Assembly (NCBI GenBank): GCA_958452575.1
Contig: CAUDUM010000002.1
Span: 1 to 64,000 of the forward strand
Source of the DNA: an uncultured Eggerthellaceae bacterium
GTDB taxonomy: Bacteria; Actinomycetota; Coriobacteriia; Coriobacteriales; Eggerthellaceae
DNA: 64,000 bases
Direction: 5' to 3'
Under the pieces are notes generated by a model. The model worked only from the letters and a program-made list of their open reading frames with translations. It did no database searches and was not told the DNA's origin. A program made the translations under genes and the position numbers. Positions 25,828 to 35,044 of this stretch are shown here, piece after piece. Position 1 is the first letter of the stretch. Each line of letters opens with the position of its first letter.

Positions 25828-26899
25828 TTATCCTAAAATCGCCTCCACGACCCTCCTAGCGCCTTGCCCATCGCACATGCCACGCATTCCGGAAGAAAGC
25901 GCTTGTCTCAAAACGGTGTCGGTCGCCAGAGAATGGATCATGCCAATAAGCTCCCCATCATTCCATTCGACCGATTGGAGCGCGAAGCCCAGGCAACGTT
26001 TCCGCCAACCAGAAACGTTTGCCAGCTGATTCTCGGTTATCGGAACCGCGATTGTCGGCACGCCCAGTGCTGCAAGCTCGTACAACGTAGTTCCACCCGC
26101 AGAGATAACTAGATCGGACGCAAGCATGAGCGACCTCATGTCTCGTGGATTATGATGGAAGATAAATCGGCTCTCGAAGGATTCCTCGTCCTCAAACCGC
26201 GCGTTAGCCCCTACGACTATATGAATGGAAGCCTCCGGCATCGCTTCGGCGCAACACGAGACTAATCGCTCCAGCACGCCATTGGGATTGGTCGACCCAG
26301 TAGTAACGAGAATCGTCGAGACAAGATCGCCCACCATGTAACACGTGCTAGAAAACTCCTCCCTGACGGGCGCGAAGGCCGGCCCGATTAGCAACTCAAC
26401 ATCAGAGCCCTCATACGTTCTCCAGTACAGCTCCGACGACGCCCCAAGCCCGTAGTTGACCAGCACATCGACGGGTAGCCGCACAGGCTCGGGTGAAAAA
26501 CCGTTTTCGAAGCGATACTCATCGTCGATGTAGCCGATCTTTATCTCATTGCAGTGGCGACGTTTTCGCAAGGTCGCCAGGAATTCGTCAGTCGCGGCAT
26601 AGGAGTCGACAATCATCCCTTTGATATCCGCCTTTTCAACAGCGTTCGCAAGAAGTAGAGCGTCGTCCTCGCGTAATAAACGATAATCCCCGCCGCGCAT
26701 GATGCGCTGCGGAATCTTTTGGTCTTCGTGCGCTTTCGGGCGCGCCTGAACCATCGTTAACCGCCAAAACGGATAAAGTGTAACGACATGCCCGGCATCA
26801 TGCAACTGTCAGCATGGCGGCAAACGCCCACTCTTCACAGAGGGGACGCAAAGGCGCGCGCCGCCAGAACCCGTCTTCGCATGACGACATGACCGCCGA
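25828..26899 (-). pseudogene. Broken pseG-like gene (nucleotide-sugar hydrolase / GT28-fold)
   Basis: The intact 3' frame (to 26805) encodes about 325 residues resembling PseG, the UDP-sugar hydrolase of pseudaminic acid synthesis. Visible landmarks are MIVDSYAATDEFL, GYIDDEYRF, LVTTGSTNPNG, ASDLVISAGGTTLYELAAL and GVPTIAVPITENQ. The normal N-terminus (a GTGHVMRCLALA motif) is missing from this frame: it is blocked by a TGA just upstream of a TTG codon. A matching stretch, GGHVVMRRRVLAARAFA, appears in another frame at about 26848-26897, so the 5' end seems to carry at least two frameshifts or stops. No other pse genes are adjacent. It is most simply a decaying transferred gene. Confidence 0.6.
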
Positions 26900-26933
26900 A
26901 CCGCTCATCTAAGAGAAACGGATACTTATACCT

Positions 26934-28661
26934 ATGACTTCCTTTGCCGAGCTCGGCCTGTCCGACGCCGCCCTGCACGCCGTCGACCGTTTGGGGTACG
27001 AGAACCCCACCCCCGTGCAGGAGCAGTCGATCCCCCACGTGCTGGCCGGACGCGACTTGATCGCCGCCGCCTCCACCGGCACGGGCAAGACCGCCGCGTT
27101 CCTCCTGCCCGCCATGTCGCAGCTTGAGCCCCGCCCGCGCGGGCGCGAGGGCCGCGGAAGGGCGCCGCGCATGCTGGTGGTCAGCCCCACTCGCGAGCTG
27201 GCGCAGCAAAGCTCGCGCACGTGCATGAAGATCTCGCGCTGCACCAACCACTACGTCACCACCGTGTTCGGCGGCACTCCCTACGGCCCCCAGATCAGCG
27301 AGCTGCGCAACGGCACCGACATCCTGATCGCCACGCCGGGCCGCCTGATGGACCTGATGGAGCGTGGGGTCGTGGACCTTTCCGCCATCCAGGTGCTCGT
27401 GCTCGACGAGGCCGACCGCATGCTGGACATGGGCTTTCTGCCCGACGTCACCGCCATCGTGGACAAGACCCCCGCTGAACGCCAGACGCTGCTGTTCTCC
27501 GCCACCATCGACGAGTCGATCCAGAACAACCTGGGCTCGCTTCTGCGCGACCCCGCGATCGTCGAGATCTCCAAAAACGGCGAGACCGCCAAAACCGTGA
27601 CGCAGTACATCATGCCCATCCTCAACAGCCGCAAGCCCGAGCTTTTGCGCGCCATCCTGGAGGAGAAAGGGCACAAGCGCGTGATCGTGTTCGCGCGCAC
27701 CAAAAACCGCACCGAGGACTGCGCCAAGATGCTCGTCGACGCGGGCTACGCCGCCGAGTCGATCCATTCCGACAAGTCGCAGGCCCAGCGCCGACGCGCC
27801 CTCGACGGGTTCCGCCGCGGCAAGACCGACATCCTGGTGGCCACCGACGTGCTGGCGCGCGGCATCGACGTCACCGGCGTGGACTACGTGGTCAACTTCG
27901 ATCTGCCTGACATGCCCGAAGACTACATCCACCGCATCGGCCGCACGGGCCGCGCCGGCGAGGAGGGATTTGCCATCTCGTTCGTCACGCGCGAGTCGCG
28001 CGGCACCCTCGTCGAGATCGAGCGCCTCATCGGCAAGGCCATCCCCTACCTGGAGCTGGAGTCGTTCGAAACCGATCCGTCGATCTTGGAGAAGCCGGCC
28101 CGCAGCAGAAAGCGCCCCGGCGCCCGCAGCGGCAAGCAGGGCGGCCCGCGCAAGGCAGCCGTGCACGGCAAGCAGAGCAGTGCACGCAAAGCGGCGACGG
28201 ACGGCAAGCGTCCGGGCGAGGATGCGCGGGAAGAGAGGGGCGAGCGTTCCGCCGGCAAGCAGGGCGGCCCGCGCAAGGCAGCCGCACATGGCAAGCGCCC
28301 GGGCAGGAGCGCCGACGACAGAAGCAACGGCGCCCGCGAACGCGCGGAACAGGAAAAACGCCCTCGCGGCAAGGGCGAGGAGCGCGAGGAGTTCGTCACG
28401 CACGGCGAGATGAAGCGCTCGGGCAAGGGCGCGCATCAGCATTCCGGCAAGAAAGCCGGCGCGCGCCAAAACGGCAGCTCTCGCAGCATGAAAGCCGGCA
28501 TACGTCAAAACGGCAGCCCTCGCGGCAAGAAAGGATCCCTTGCCCGCCGCGCGGAACACGGAGGGCATCCGGGCGCGAACGCGCGCGCCAAGCGCCCCTC
28601 CAAGGGCAAGAAACACCCCGGGCAGGGCGGCGGCTACGACTACAGCCGCTTCGCGCGCTGA
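26934..28661 (+). CDS. DEAD-box ATP-dependent RNA helicase (RhlE/CsdA-like) with repetitive basic tail
   Basis: Unwinds RNA duplexes during ribosome assembly, mRNA decay or cold adaptation. The core (residues 1-380) has all superfamily-2 motifs: a Q motif (GYENPTPVQEQSIP), motif I ASTGTGKT, Ia PTRELA, TPGRL, motif II DEAD (VLDEADRMLD), motif III SAT, and motif VI HRIGRTGRAG. The tail of about 190 residues is low-complexity, Lys/Arg/Gly-rich, with KQGGPRKAA and HGK repeats; it should be a disordered RNA-binding extension. The tail's internal repeats are also visible in DNA (near 28135 and 28258). The start overlaps the region where the broken pseG-like 5' end lies. Confidence 0.93.
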   Translation: MTSFAELGLSDAALHAVDRLGYENPTPVQEQSIPHVLAGRDLIAAASTGTGKTAAFLLPAMSQLEPRPRGREGRGRAPRMLVVSPTRELAQQSSRTCMKISRCTNHYVTTVFGGTPYGPQISELRNGTDILIATPGRLMDLMERGVVDLSAIQVLVLDEADRMLDMGFLPDVTAIVDKTPAERQTLLFSATIDESIQNNLGSLLRDPAIVEISKNGETAKTVTQYIMPILNSRKPELLRAILEEKGHKRVIVFARTKNRTEDCAKMLVDAGYAAESIHSDKSQAQRRRALDGFRRGKTDILVATDVLARGIDVTGVDYVVNFDLPDMPEDYIHRIGRTGRAGEEGFAISFVTRESRGTLVEIERLIGKAIPYLELESFETDPSILEKPARSRKRPGARSGKQGGPRKAAVHGKQSSARKAATDGKRPGEDAREERGERSAGKQGGPRKAAAHGKRPGRSADDRSNGARERAEQEKRPRGKGEEREEFVTHGEMKRSGKGAHQHSGKKAGARQNGSSRSMKAGIRQNGSPRGKKGSLARRAEHGGHPGANARAKRPSKGKKHPGQGGGYDYSRFAR

Positions 28662-28700
28662 TCGCTCGATCGCGCTGAGGAAACCGATCGTCCATTTCCC

Positions 28701-28874
28701 TGGATTTCATCCACTCGCGCTTGTTTCGGGATGAAATCCGGGGATCGCGACTTTTCTTTCGCCCGAATCCATCCCCATCCCCCTGATTTCATCCACTTTC
28801 AATGCTCGGGTCGTACCATGCGCCGCATTTTATCCAGCAATCGGCTCTCCGGGATGAAATCCGGGGATTGCGAC
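28701..28874. repeat. Two inverted-repeat copies with GATTTCATCC arms
   Basis: Copy A: GATTTCATCC (28703-28712) with GGATGAAATCC (28729-28739), then GGGGATCGCGAC. Copy B: GATTTCATCC (28785-28794) with GGATGAAATCC (28852-28862), then GGGGATTGCGAC. Both share the arm plus the 3' extension. They fill the gap between convergent DEAD-box and LysR genes, so they may also serve as terminators. Confidence 0.7.
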
Positions 28875-28908
28875 AGTTCGAGCGAAGCGTCGACGAGGGA
28901 TCCGCGCA

Positions 28909-29841
28909 CTAGCCTGCGAACAGCGCGCCGACGATGTCCTCGAACACCTGGGCGGGGGCCCACGGATCGGCCGAAGCGGGGCGTCCCAGCGAGATGTCGT
29001 AGCGTGCGGCGTCCGACAGGCGCACGCGCACCAAGTCGCGCGAGAGCTCCTCGACCGCATCCAGCACGTTGGCGGGGCAGAACACGGCGCCGATCCCCTC
29101 GCAGCATAGCGACAGCAGCGCCATCAGGCTGTCCCCCTCCACCGCCACGCGGGGCTTGATGCCCGCCGCCCGCAGTTCGCTGCGCGCGATGCGGCCGGTG
29201 ATGTCGTCGAGCGAGGTCAGCAGGAAGGGGCACTCCGCCAGCACCGAAAGGTCCTCCCCCGCCCGTTCGATCGCCTGCTCGACGGGCATGCCGGCCACCT
29301 CCTCCAGCAGCGCGGGAGTCATCGTCAGGACCACTTCCTCCTGGAAAAGCCGCCGCACCGTCACGCCGGGATGCGTGCCGCCGAACCGCGCGATCACGAT
29401 GTCGGCGCTGCCGCGCTCGGCGAGCTGCAGCAGCTCCTCGTTGGTGCCCTCGATCAGGCGGACGTTGACGCCGGGCATGCTCCGACGGAACTGGCCCATC
29501 ACGTACGGCATGAGCACGCGGCTGCGGATGTTGGACACGCCCACCTTCAGCCGGCCGGTGCCGCCCGCAGTCACCTCGCCGATGCGGCGCAGCATGTTGG
29601 ACGTCGACTCGTTCTGCTCGTAGGCGTACGACAGGAACGCCTCGCCTGCGCGCGTGAGCGCCAACGGCGAGCTGCGCACCACCAGCTTGGTCTCGAGCTC
29701 CTTCTCAAGCGTCGCCAAACGCGCGCTGAGCGTCTGCTGGGACACATGGAGCTTCTCGGAGGCGCGTGTGAACGACCCCGCCTCCACCAGCTGGATCAGC
29801 CAATCCCACGATTCGATCAACGGAACCCCCCTCGCCTGCAT
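28909..29841 (-). CDS. LysR-family transcriptional regulator
   Basis: A 310-residue regulator. The N-terminal winged helix-turn-helix is clear (VEAGSFTRASEKLHVSQQTL, residues 19-38), followed by a linker helix and a periplasmic-binding-protein-like effector domain (GTGRLKVGVSN onward). It is divergent from the TAXI-TRAP transporter locus, which it probably controls; the effector would then be the transported acid. The ATG at 29841 has no clear ribosome site. A TTG at 29820, just after AGGGGGG, would give a conventional LysR N-terminus (LIESWDWLIQLVEAG) and may be the real start. Confidence 0.87.
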   Translation of the reverse strand: MQARGVPLIESWDWLIQLVEAGSFTRASEKLHVSQQTLSARLATLEKELETKLVVRSSPLALTRAGEAFLSYAYEQNESTSNMLRRIGEVTAGGTGRLKVGVSNIRSRVLMPYVMGQFRRSMPGVNVRLIEGTNEELLQLAERGSADIVIARFGGTHPGVTVRRLFQEEVVLTMTPALLEEVAGMPVEQAIERAGEDLSVLAECPFLLTSLDDITGRIARSELRAAGIKPRVAVEGDSLMALLSLCCEGIGAVFCPANVLDAVEELSRDLVRVRLSDAARYDISLGRPASADPWAPAQVFEDIVGALFAG

Positions 29842-30153
29842 CTAGCACTGCGACCACCATACACCTTAAGGGCAAGTCAAAACATCACCCTTCTACAATG
29901 AAAACTTGTGATTTCACCGATTATATTTGTTAAATCGCATTTTTGTGAGTGGTATTCACAGGGCGAATGGCTACAATTGGCGCAGGCTTTACACAAAGCG
30001 TCCACACTCCAGTGGAAGCGCGGCACCGAGGCGCCCCGAGGGCGCGGCGTCGCGATCGTGAAGGCGCAGCGTTGCAACAGGGCGCGCCTCCGCGATTGCG
30101 GGGACGCGGCATCGCAGGGGCGAGGCGGCGCCGAGGAGGGAAGGAGAAAACCT
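29842..30153. promoter_or_regulatory. Divergent LysR/TAXI-TRAP control region, 312 bp
   Basis: AT-rich DNA between LysR and the transporter. Candidate -10 boxes TACAAT occur at 29894-29899 and 29972-29977 on the plus strand. TTGTGATTTCACCGATTATA (29906-29925) lies between them and is a plausible LysR-binding site. Exact sites are unproven. Confidence 0.35.
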
Positions 30154-31164
30154 ATGAAGAAAAAGATGCGGGTCCTGCTCGCGGCGGCGTTCGCCGGCGT
30201 GCTGGCCCTCGGCCTGGTCGGCTGCAGCGGCGGCTCGGGCTCCGGCGACGGCGAGGGCGGTTCCGAGACCGCCAACCTGCGCTTCATGACCGGCGGCGAG
30301 TCGGGCACCTACTACGCCTACGGCAGCGTGCTCGCCCAGTACGCCACCAACGGCGACTACGGCGTGTCCGTGACCGCCCTGTCCAGCAACGGATCCCAGG
30401 CCAACGTCCAGGCGCTGCAGGACGACGACGCCGACATCGTGTTCTGCCAGTCCGACGTGACCGCCTACGCCTACGAGGGCACCAACCTGTTCCAGGACAC
30501 CGGCGCCTACACCGACTTCTCCGTGGTGGCCACCCTGTACCAGGAGCAGGTCCAGATCGTCACCTGCAACCCCGACATCAAGACCGTCGCCGACCTGGCC
30601 GGCAAGACCGTCTCCGTTGGCGCCGCCAACTCTGGCGTGTACTTCAACGCGGTCGACGTGCTGAGCGCCTACGATCTGACGCTTGACGACATCACCCCGG
30701 TGTACCAGTCGTTCGCCGACTCCGCCGACTCCCTGAAGGACGACAAGATCGACGCCGCCTTCATCGTCGCCGGCGCCCCCACCACCGCCATCACCGACCT
30801 GTCCACCACCAAGACCGCCTACCTGGTCTCCATGGACGACGAGCATGTCGACAAGCTGATCGCCTCCTCGCCCTACTACGCCAAGGCCACCATCCCGGCC
30901 GACGTGTACGGCCTGGAGTCCGACACCACCACCGTGTCCGTGGGCGCGGTCGTGCTGGCCAGCAACTACATCGGCGAGGACGCCATCTACGGCTTTACCA
31001 AGTCGCTGTTCGACGGCGCTTCCGACAACGCCGAGGCGCATGCCAAGTACGCCGAGCTGAGCCTCGAGGAAGCCTCCTCGGTCAAGGGCGTCCCCTATCA
31101 CCCGGGTGCCGCCAAGTACTACGAGGAGCAGGGCATCACCGTGGAGGCTGCCGAGCTCGCCTAG
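30154..31164 (+). CDS. TAXI-family TRAP transporter solute-binding lipoprotein
   Basis: Extracellular substrate receptor of a TRAP transporter. The 336-residue protein has a signal peptide ending in a lipobox (GLVGC at residues 19-23) and a Gly/Ser linker. The TAXI signature LRFMTGGESGTYYAYGSVLA follows at the start of the mature domain. SSNGSQANVQALQDDDADIVFCQSD and LAGKTVSVGAANSGVYFNA are typical of this family, which binds organic acids such as glutamate or C4-dicarboxylates. It lies upstream of the fused permease on the same strand. Codon use is highly biased (almost all GCC, GAC, ACC), suggesting strong expression. GGGAAGGAG precedes the ATG. The ligand is unknown. Confidence 0.92.
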   Translation: MKKKMRVLLAAAFAGVLALGLVGCSGGSGSGDGEGGSETANLRFMTGGESGTYYAYGSVLAQYATNGDYGVSVTALSSNGSQANVQALQDDDADIVFCQSDVTAYAYEGTNLFQDTGAYTDFSVVATLYQEQVQIVTCNPDIKTVADLAGKTVSVGAANSGVYFNAVDVLSAYDLTLDDITPVYQSFADSADSLKDDKIDAAFIVAGAPTTAITDLSTTKTAYLVSMDDEHVDKLIASSPYYAKATIPADVYGLESDTTTVSVGAVVLASNYIGEDAIYGFTKSLFDGASDNAEAHAKYAELSLEEASSVKGVPYHPGAAKYYEEQGITVEAAELA

Positions 31165-31200
31165 CCTGAGCACGGGGTCTGATCCCACGATTCGCCTACG

Positions 31201-31236
31201 AGGGGCCGCAGCGGCCAAGCACTGCTGCGGCCCCTC
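31201..31236 (+). terminator. Attenuating terminator between TAXI receptor and permease
   Basis: AGGGGCCGCAG and CTGCGGCCCCT form an 11-bp GC stem followed by CCTTTGGCTTTT, 35 bp after the receptor stop. Placed inside the operon, it may leave the receptor more abundant than the permease. Confidence 0.65.
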
Positions 31237-31462
31237 CTTTGGCTTTTCTCCCCCTTCGCACGGCGCCCGGAAACGAGCCGGCGTAGAGGGGGCGTCCGCT
31301 CCCCGATCGGGAGCATCCACCCCCCCGATCGGGGGAATCCCACCCCCCCAAGGGCACCCCGCCCGCGGATGGGGCATCCCCTCCCGCGCTTGCGGGAACG
31401 GGCACAGGACGGATCCGCGTTTCGGATCCACGGCAACGAGACTTAGATAAAGGAGGGTGCGC
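31237..31462. other. Receptor-permease intergenic spacer
   Basis: No gene. C-rich sequence with repeated CCCCCCGATCGGG motifs around 31297-31340, then AAGGAGGG (31450-31457) ahead of the permease ATG. Confidence 0.35.
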
Positions 31463-33592
31463 ATGGCGTTTTTCAAACGCAAGATGAGGGAGCAGGAAGC
31501 GGCGGCGGCCGACAGCGATATGCTCGCCGGCGTGGACGTCGACGAGACCATCGACGCCGAAGAAGTGATGCGCAAGTACGACAAGGAATCCAACACGCGC
31601 ATCTGGGAGGGCATCCCCGCCGTCATCGTAACGACGCTCATGGTCGTGTTCTCGGTGTACTGCCTGTTCATGACGTTGTTCTCCACCGAGCAGGCCGAGG
31701 CGCGCCTGGCGCGCTTCTTGGCGTTCGTCATCGTCATCGGCTTTATGATGTACCCCGCCCGCAAGACCAACCACAAGGTCAACCACATCCCGTGGTACGA
31801 CTTCGTGCTGATGGCGCTGGGCTTCGCATCGTTTATGTACTTCGCGTTCAACGTCACCGACATCCTGCTGATGGGCGCGCGCATCGAGCCGTTCCATGTG
31901 GTGCTGGGCATCGTGGGCATCCTGGTGCTCGTCGAGCTGTGCCGGCGCTGCGTGGGCCTGCCCATCATCATCGTGGTGGCCTGCTTGGTGATCTACGCGC
32001 TGTACTGGCAGTTCGACAGCTCCAACAACCCGACCATCTACGACTCTGTGCGCAAGGTCGTGCAGAAGCTGTTCTACACCACCTCCGGCGTCATCGGCAC
32101 GCCGATCAACGTGTGCTACACCTACATCGTGCTGTTCGTGATCTTCGGCGCGTTCCTCGAGCGCACCGGCATCGCCAACTTCTTCATCGCGCTGGCCAAC
32201 AAGGTCGCCGGCTGGTCGAGCGGCGGCGCGGCCAAGGTGGCCGTCATCTCGTCGGCTTTGTGCGGCATGGTGTCGGGCTCGTCGGTGGGCAACGTGGTCA
32301 CCACCGGCTCGGTCACCATCCCCATGATGAAGAAGGTGGGCTACAAGCCCGAGTTCGCCGGCGGCGTCGAGGCCGCGGCGTCTTCGGGCGGCCAGATCAT
32401 GCCTCCCATCATGGGCGCGGCCGCGTTCCTGATGGCCGAGTACATCGGCATCCCCTACATGGAAGTGGCCACCAAGGCCATCGTCCCGGCGCTGCTGTAC
32501 TTCGCCGGCATCTTCATCGCCGTGCATCTTGAGGCCAAAAAGCTTGGTCTCAAGGGCATCCCGCGCGAGGAGCTGCCCACGGGCAAGTACCTGCTGAAGA
32601 ACTGCTACCTGATCATCCCGCTGGTGCTGCTGGTGTGGATCGTGTCCGCAGGTGTGCGCACGATGGCCGCCTCGGCCGCCATCTCCATCGTCGCCGCTTT
32701 CGTGGTGGGCTTCATCAACTTCCTCACCACCAACTGGCGCGAGCGCGAGGAGGGCGCGACGTTCGGCTCCGTCCTCGTCGAGACCATCAAGATCGCGATG
32801 CTCACCGTGGCCGACGCGTTTGCCGCCGGCGCCAAGAGCACCATCCCCGTGGCCGTCGCCTGCGCGATGGCGGGCGTCATCGCCGGCTGCATCACCGTCA
32901 CCGGCCTGGCCTCCACCATCATCAACGTCATCGTGCTGATGGCGGGCGACTTCGTGATCGTCGGCCTGGTGTTCACGATGATCTGCTGCCTGATCCTGGG
33001 CATGGGCGTGCCCACCACGGCCAACTACTGCATCATGGCGTCCACCTGCGCTCCGATCCTCATCCAGCTGGGCATCGACCCCATCTGCGCGCACTTCTTC
33101 GTGTTCTACTTCGGCATCGCCGCCGACATCACGCCGCCGGTCGCGCTGGCGGCCTATGCCGCGTCGGCCATCGCCAAGTCGCGCCCGATGATGACCGCCG
33201 TCAACGCCACCAAGCTTGGCATCGCCAAGTTCGTGGTGCCCTACATCTTCTGCTTCAGCCCCGTGCTGCTGATGGTGGGCGACGACGTGACCGTGCTCAC
33301 GGTGATCCTCAACACGCTGTCTGCCTTGGGCGGCATGTTCGGCATCCAATGCGCGCTCACCAACACGCTGTTCGAGCGCCACATCAATCCGCTGTTCCGC
33401 ATCCTGTTGGCTGCGGGCGGCCTGGGCATGATGATCCCCGGTGCGGCGTCCGACGTCGCTGGCCTGGTGCTGATCCTCGTCATCTGCGGCATCCAGTTCC
33501 TGCTGGCCCGCAAGGACCGCGGCAAGACCCCGCCCAGCGACGGGGACGCCCCGCACGACGAGGGCAAAGCCTTGCAAGAGGCCGCAGCTTAA
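31463..33592 (+). CDS. TRAP transporter fused permease (DctQM-type, TAXI system)
   Basis: A 709-residue inner-membrane protein that fuses the small four-helix (Q) and large twelve-helix (M) TRAP subunits, as usual for TAXI systems. A 45-residue acidic cytoplasmic start is followed by the Q-like helices. The M part holds FGAFLERTGIANFFI, SSALCGMVSGSSVGNVVTTG and ASSGGQIMPPIMGAAAFLMAE (about residues 295-315), all diagnostic for this permease family. A duplicated GMGVPTTANYCIMAST loop lies in the C-terminal half. Sodium-driven uptake of an organic acid is expected. The ATG at 31463, 6 bp after AAGGAGGG, was preferred to a GTG at 31457. Confidence 0.92.
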   Translation: MAFFKRKMREQEAAAADSDMLAGVDVDETIDAEEVMRKYDKESNTRIWEGIPAVIVTTLMVVFSVYCLFMTLFSTEQAEARLARFLAFVIVIGFMMYPARKTNHKVNHIPWYDFVLMALGFASFMYFAFNVTDILLMGARIEPFHVVLGIVGILVLVELCRRCVGLPIIIVVACLVIYALYWQFDSSNNPTIYDSVRKVVQKLFYTTSGVIGTPINVCYTYIVLFVIFGAFLERTGIANFFIALANKVAGWSSGGAAKVAVISSALCGMVSGSSVGNVVTTGSVTIPMMKKVGYKPEFAGGVEAAASSGGQIMPPIMGAAAFLMAEYIGIPYMEVATKAIVPALLYFAGIFIAVHLEAKKLGLKGIPREELPTGKYLLKNCYLIIPLVLLVWIVSAGVRTMAASAAISIVAAFVVGFINFLTTNWREREEGATFGSVLVETIKIAMLTVADAFAAGAKSTIPVAVACAMAGVIAGCITVTGLASTIINVIVLMAGDFVIVGLVFTMICCLILGMGVPTTANYCIMASTCAPILIQLGIDPICAHFFVFYFGIAADITPPVALAAYAASAIAKSRPMMTAVNATKLGIAKFVVPYIFCFSPVLLMVGDDVTVLTVILNTLSALGGMFGIQCALTNTLFERHINPLFRILLAAGGLGMMIPGAASDVAGLVLILVICGIQFLLARKDRGKTPPSDGDAPHDEGKALQEAAA

Positions 33593-33682
33593 GGCTAGTA
33601 TGGTGCGTGCCTTGCGCTGCGGCGCAGGGCACGCGCGGACGAATCGAACCAACACCGCATCCGATCCGAACGAGGTAAACGC

Positions 33683-34528
33683 ATGAGCAAAAAGGGTATT
33701 GTCTGGGTGACCGGCTGCAAAGGTTTCATCGGCAGCGAGATCGCCCATCGTTTCGAGGCGGCGGGCTACAACGTCGTGGGCACCGACATCGAGCTGAGCG
33801 TGTGCGAGCAGGAGCGCCTTGAGGCGTTCGCCGAGGAGATCCAGCCCGACGTCGTGGTCAACTGCGCCGGCATCCGCCGCGACGCCACCAACCTGGCCAC
33901 GCGCATCAAGGCCTACGAGGTCAACGCGGTGGGCGCGCGCAACGTGGCGCTGGCCGCCAACGCCGTGGGCGCGTTCGTGGTGCAGGTCTCCTCCGACGAC
34001 GTGTACTCGTCCAAGCTCGACGAGCCCGTCAACGAGTTCGACAGCCCCGAGCCCAACACCCCCTACGGCAAATCCAAGCGCGCCGGCGAGATGATGGTGC
34101 GCAACACCACCACCGAGCACCTGATTATCCGCTCGTCGTGGATCTACCACGCCGACAGCGGCCGCATGCACGAGATCCTGGAGGCCGCCCGCAAGGGCCA
34201 GCGCATCGAGGCGCGCACCGACCAGTTTGCCGCGCCCACCAGCGTGATGCTGTATGCCGACCTGATGATCCGTGCGATCGAGAAGGGCGCCAAGGGCACG
34301 TTCCATCTGGTTTCCCAGGGTTCGACCAGCCGCTACGGTTTTGCTTCCAAGGTGCTGGAGTACGCGGGCTACGATCCCGAGAAGGTGCTCATCCCCGCCG
34401 AGGACGCCCGCACCGCCGAAAACGTCGTGCTCGAGAGCATGATGCTGAGCATGGCCGGCGTCGAGCTTCCCGCCTGGGAAGACGACCTGCGCTCCTACAT
34501 GAAGGAGGAAGGCCTCCTGGCCGAGTAG
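33683..34528 (+). CDS. NAD(P)-binding SDR, RfbD/NAD-dependent epimerase-like
   Basis: A 281-residue extended short-chain dehydrogenase. The Rossmann motif is TGCKGFIGSEIAH (GxxGxxG), and the catalytic pair is in YGKSKRAGE (YxxxK), with QVSSDDVYSS supplying the active-site Ser/Thr. The overall form matches the dTDP-4-dehydrorhamnose reductase (RfbD) group, but no other rhamnose genes are nearby. Being the third gene after a TAXI-TRAP system, it may instead act on the imported compound. It has its own GAACGAGG-type site; a strong terminator follows. Confidence 0.82.
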   Translation: MSKKGIVWVTGCKGFIGSEIAHRFEAAGYNVVGTDIELSVCEQERLEAFAEEIQPDVVVNCAGIRRDATNLATRIKAYEVNAVGARNVALAANAVGAFVVQVSSDDVYSSKLDEPVNEFDSPEPNTPYGKSKRAGEMMVRNTTTEHLIIRSSWIYHADSGRMHEILEAARKGQRIEARTDQFAAPTSVMLYADLMIRAIEKGAKGTFHLVSQGSTSRYGFASKVLEYAGYDPEKVLIPAEDARTAENVVLESMMLSMAGVELPAWEDDLRSYMKEEGLLAE

Positions 34529-34598
34529 GAGGGGTCCGGCTGAGCCGATCTCCGGCCAGCGGAAAAGTCCCAGTAGAGAGGGAACGCCCCACGACATC

Positions 34599-34632
34599 AA
34601 AGCCCGATGACCTGCCGTCATCGGGCTTTTTG
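34599..34632 (+). terminator. Rho-independent terminator of the TRAP/SDR unit
   Basis: AAAGCCCGATGA (34599-34610) pairs perfectly with TCATCGGGCTTT (34618-34629), followed by TTTG. Textbook hairpin after the SDR gene. Confidence 0.9.
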
Positions 34633-34754
34633 CTTGGAACATTCAAACGCAATCTGCGAATCGGCCCTCAAATTGACAGCGAGGCAATTCAACAACGGAA
34701 CGATTGCCTCTTGCCGACCGCTGCCCCGCAACGCAACCAGACTTTTCTTGTTTG

Positions 34755-34906
34755 ATGCCATCTTTCGCGAAGAATGCGACGGCAACCCTAACGCAGCAAC
34801 ATATTACAAGCAGAAACACGCCGATACAGTCAGTCGTATGCCGCTTTTCTTCCGGAATGCGACATTTTCGAGCCTCGCTTGTCGCATTCTGCGGAAAACT
34901 TGGCAT
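34755..34906 (+). repeat. 152-bp three-unit element, copy 2
   Basis: Units at 34755-34782 (forward), 34838-34865 (forward) and 34879-34906 (reverse). Outermost ATGCC and GGCAT are again exactly 152 bp apart, though the middle unit is shifted by about 11 bp relative to copies 1 and 3. Located between the SDR terminator and the nuclease-like orphan. Confidence 0.85.
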
Positions 34907-35044
34907 TGGACTCCAAAAGCCTGGCTGACTGGTTGACCGGTTGGTTGGTTGATCGGCCGCCTGACTGACCGTTCGGTCGCAAAGTCATCCGATTGCAGGG
35001 CCGCCTGGTCGTCCGGTCGTATGACTTCCCGAGCGCGCGGCCGC
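34907..35044. other. Low-complexity spacer next to copy 2
   Basis: Between the element and the orphan's stop codon lies sequence rich in short TTGG, GACT and CCGG runs (about 34920-35030). No gene seen. Confidence 0.4.

Noticed and set aside
22800..26930. Integrative element or prophage in the AT-rich block
   Set aside because: No integrase, att-like direct repeats, tRNA or phage structural genes were seen; only base composition and orphan genes suggest transfer.
26835..28616. 593-codon minus-strand frame opposite the DEAD-box helicase
   Set aside because: Shadow frame. Only its last codons coincide with the GHVVMR remnant of the pseG-like gene, which is interpreted there.
31196..34642. 1148-codon open frame on the minus strand over the TRAP permease and SDR genes
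   Set aside because: His/Asp/Gly-rich composition is the antisense shadow of GC-rich genes; the plus-strand permease and SDR have clear motifs and ribosome sites.
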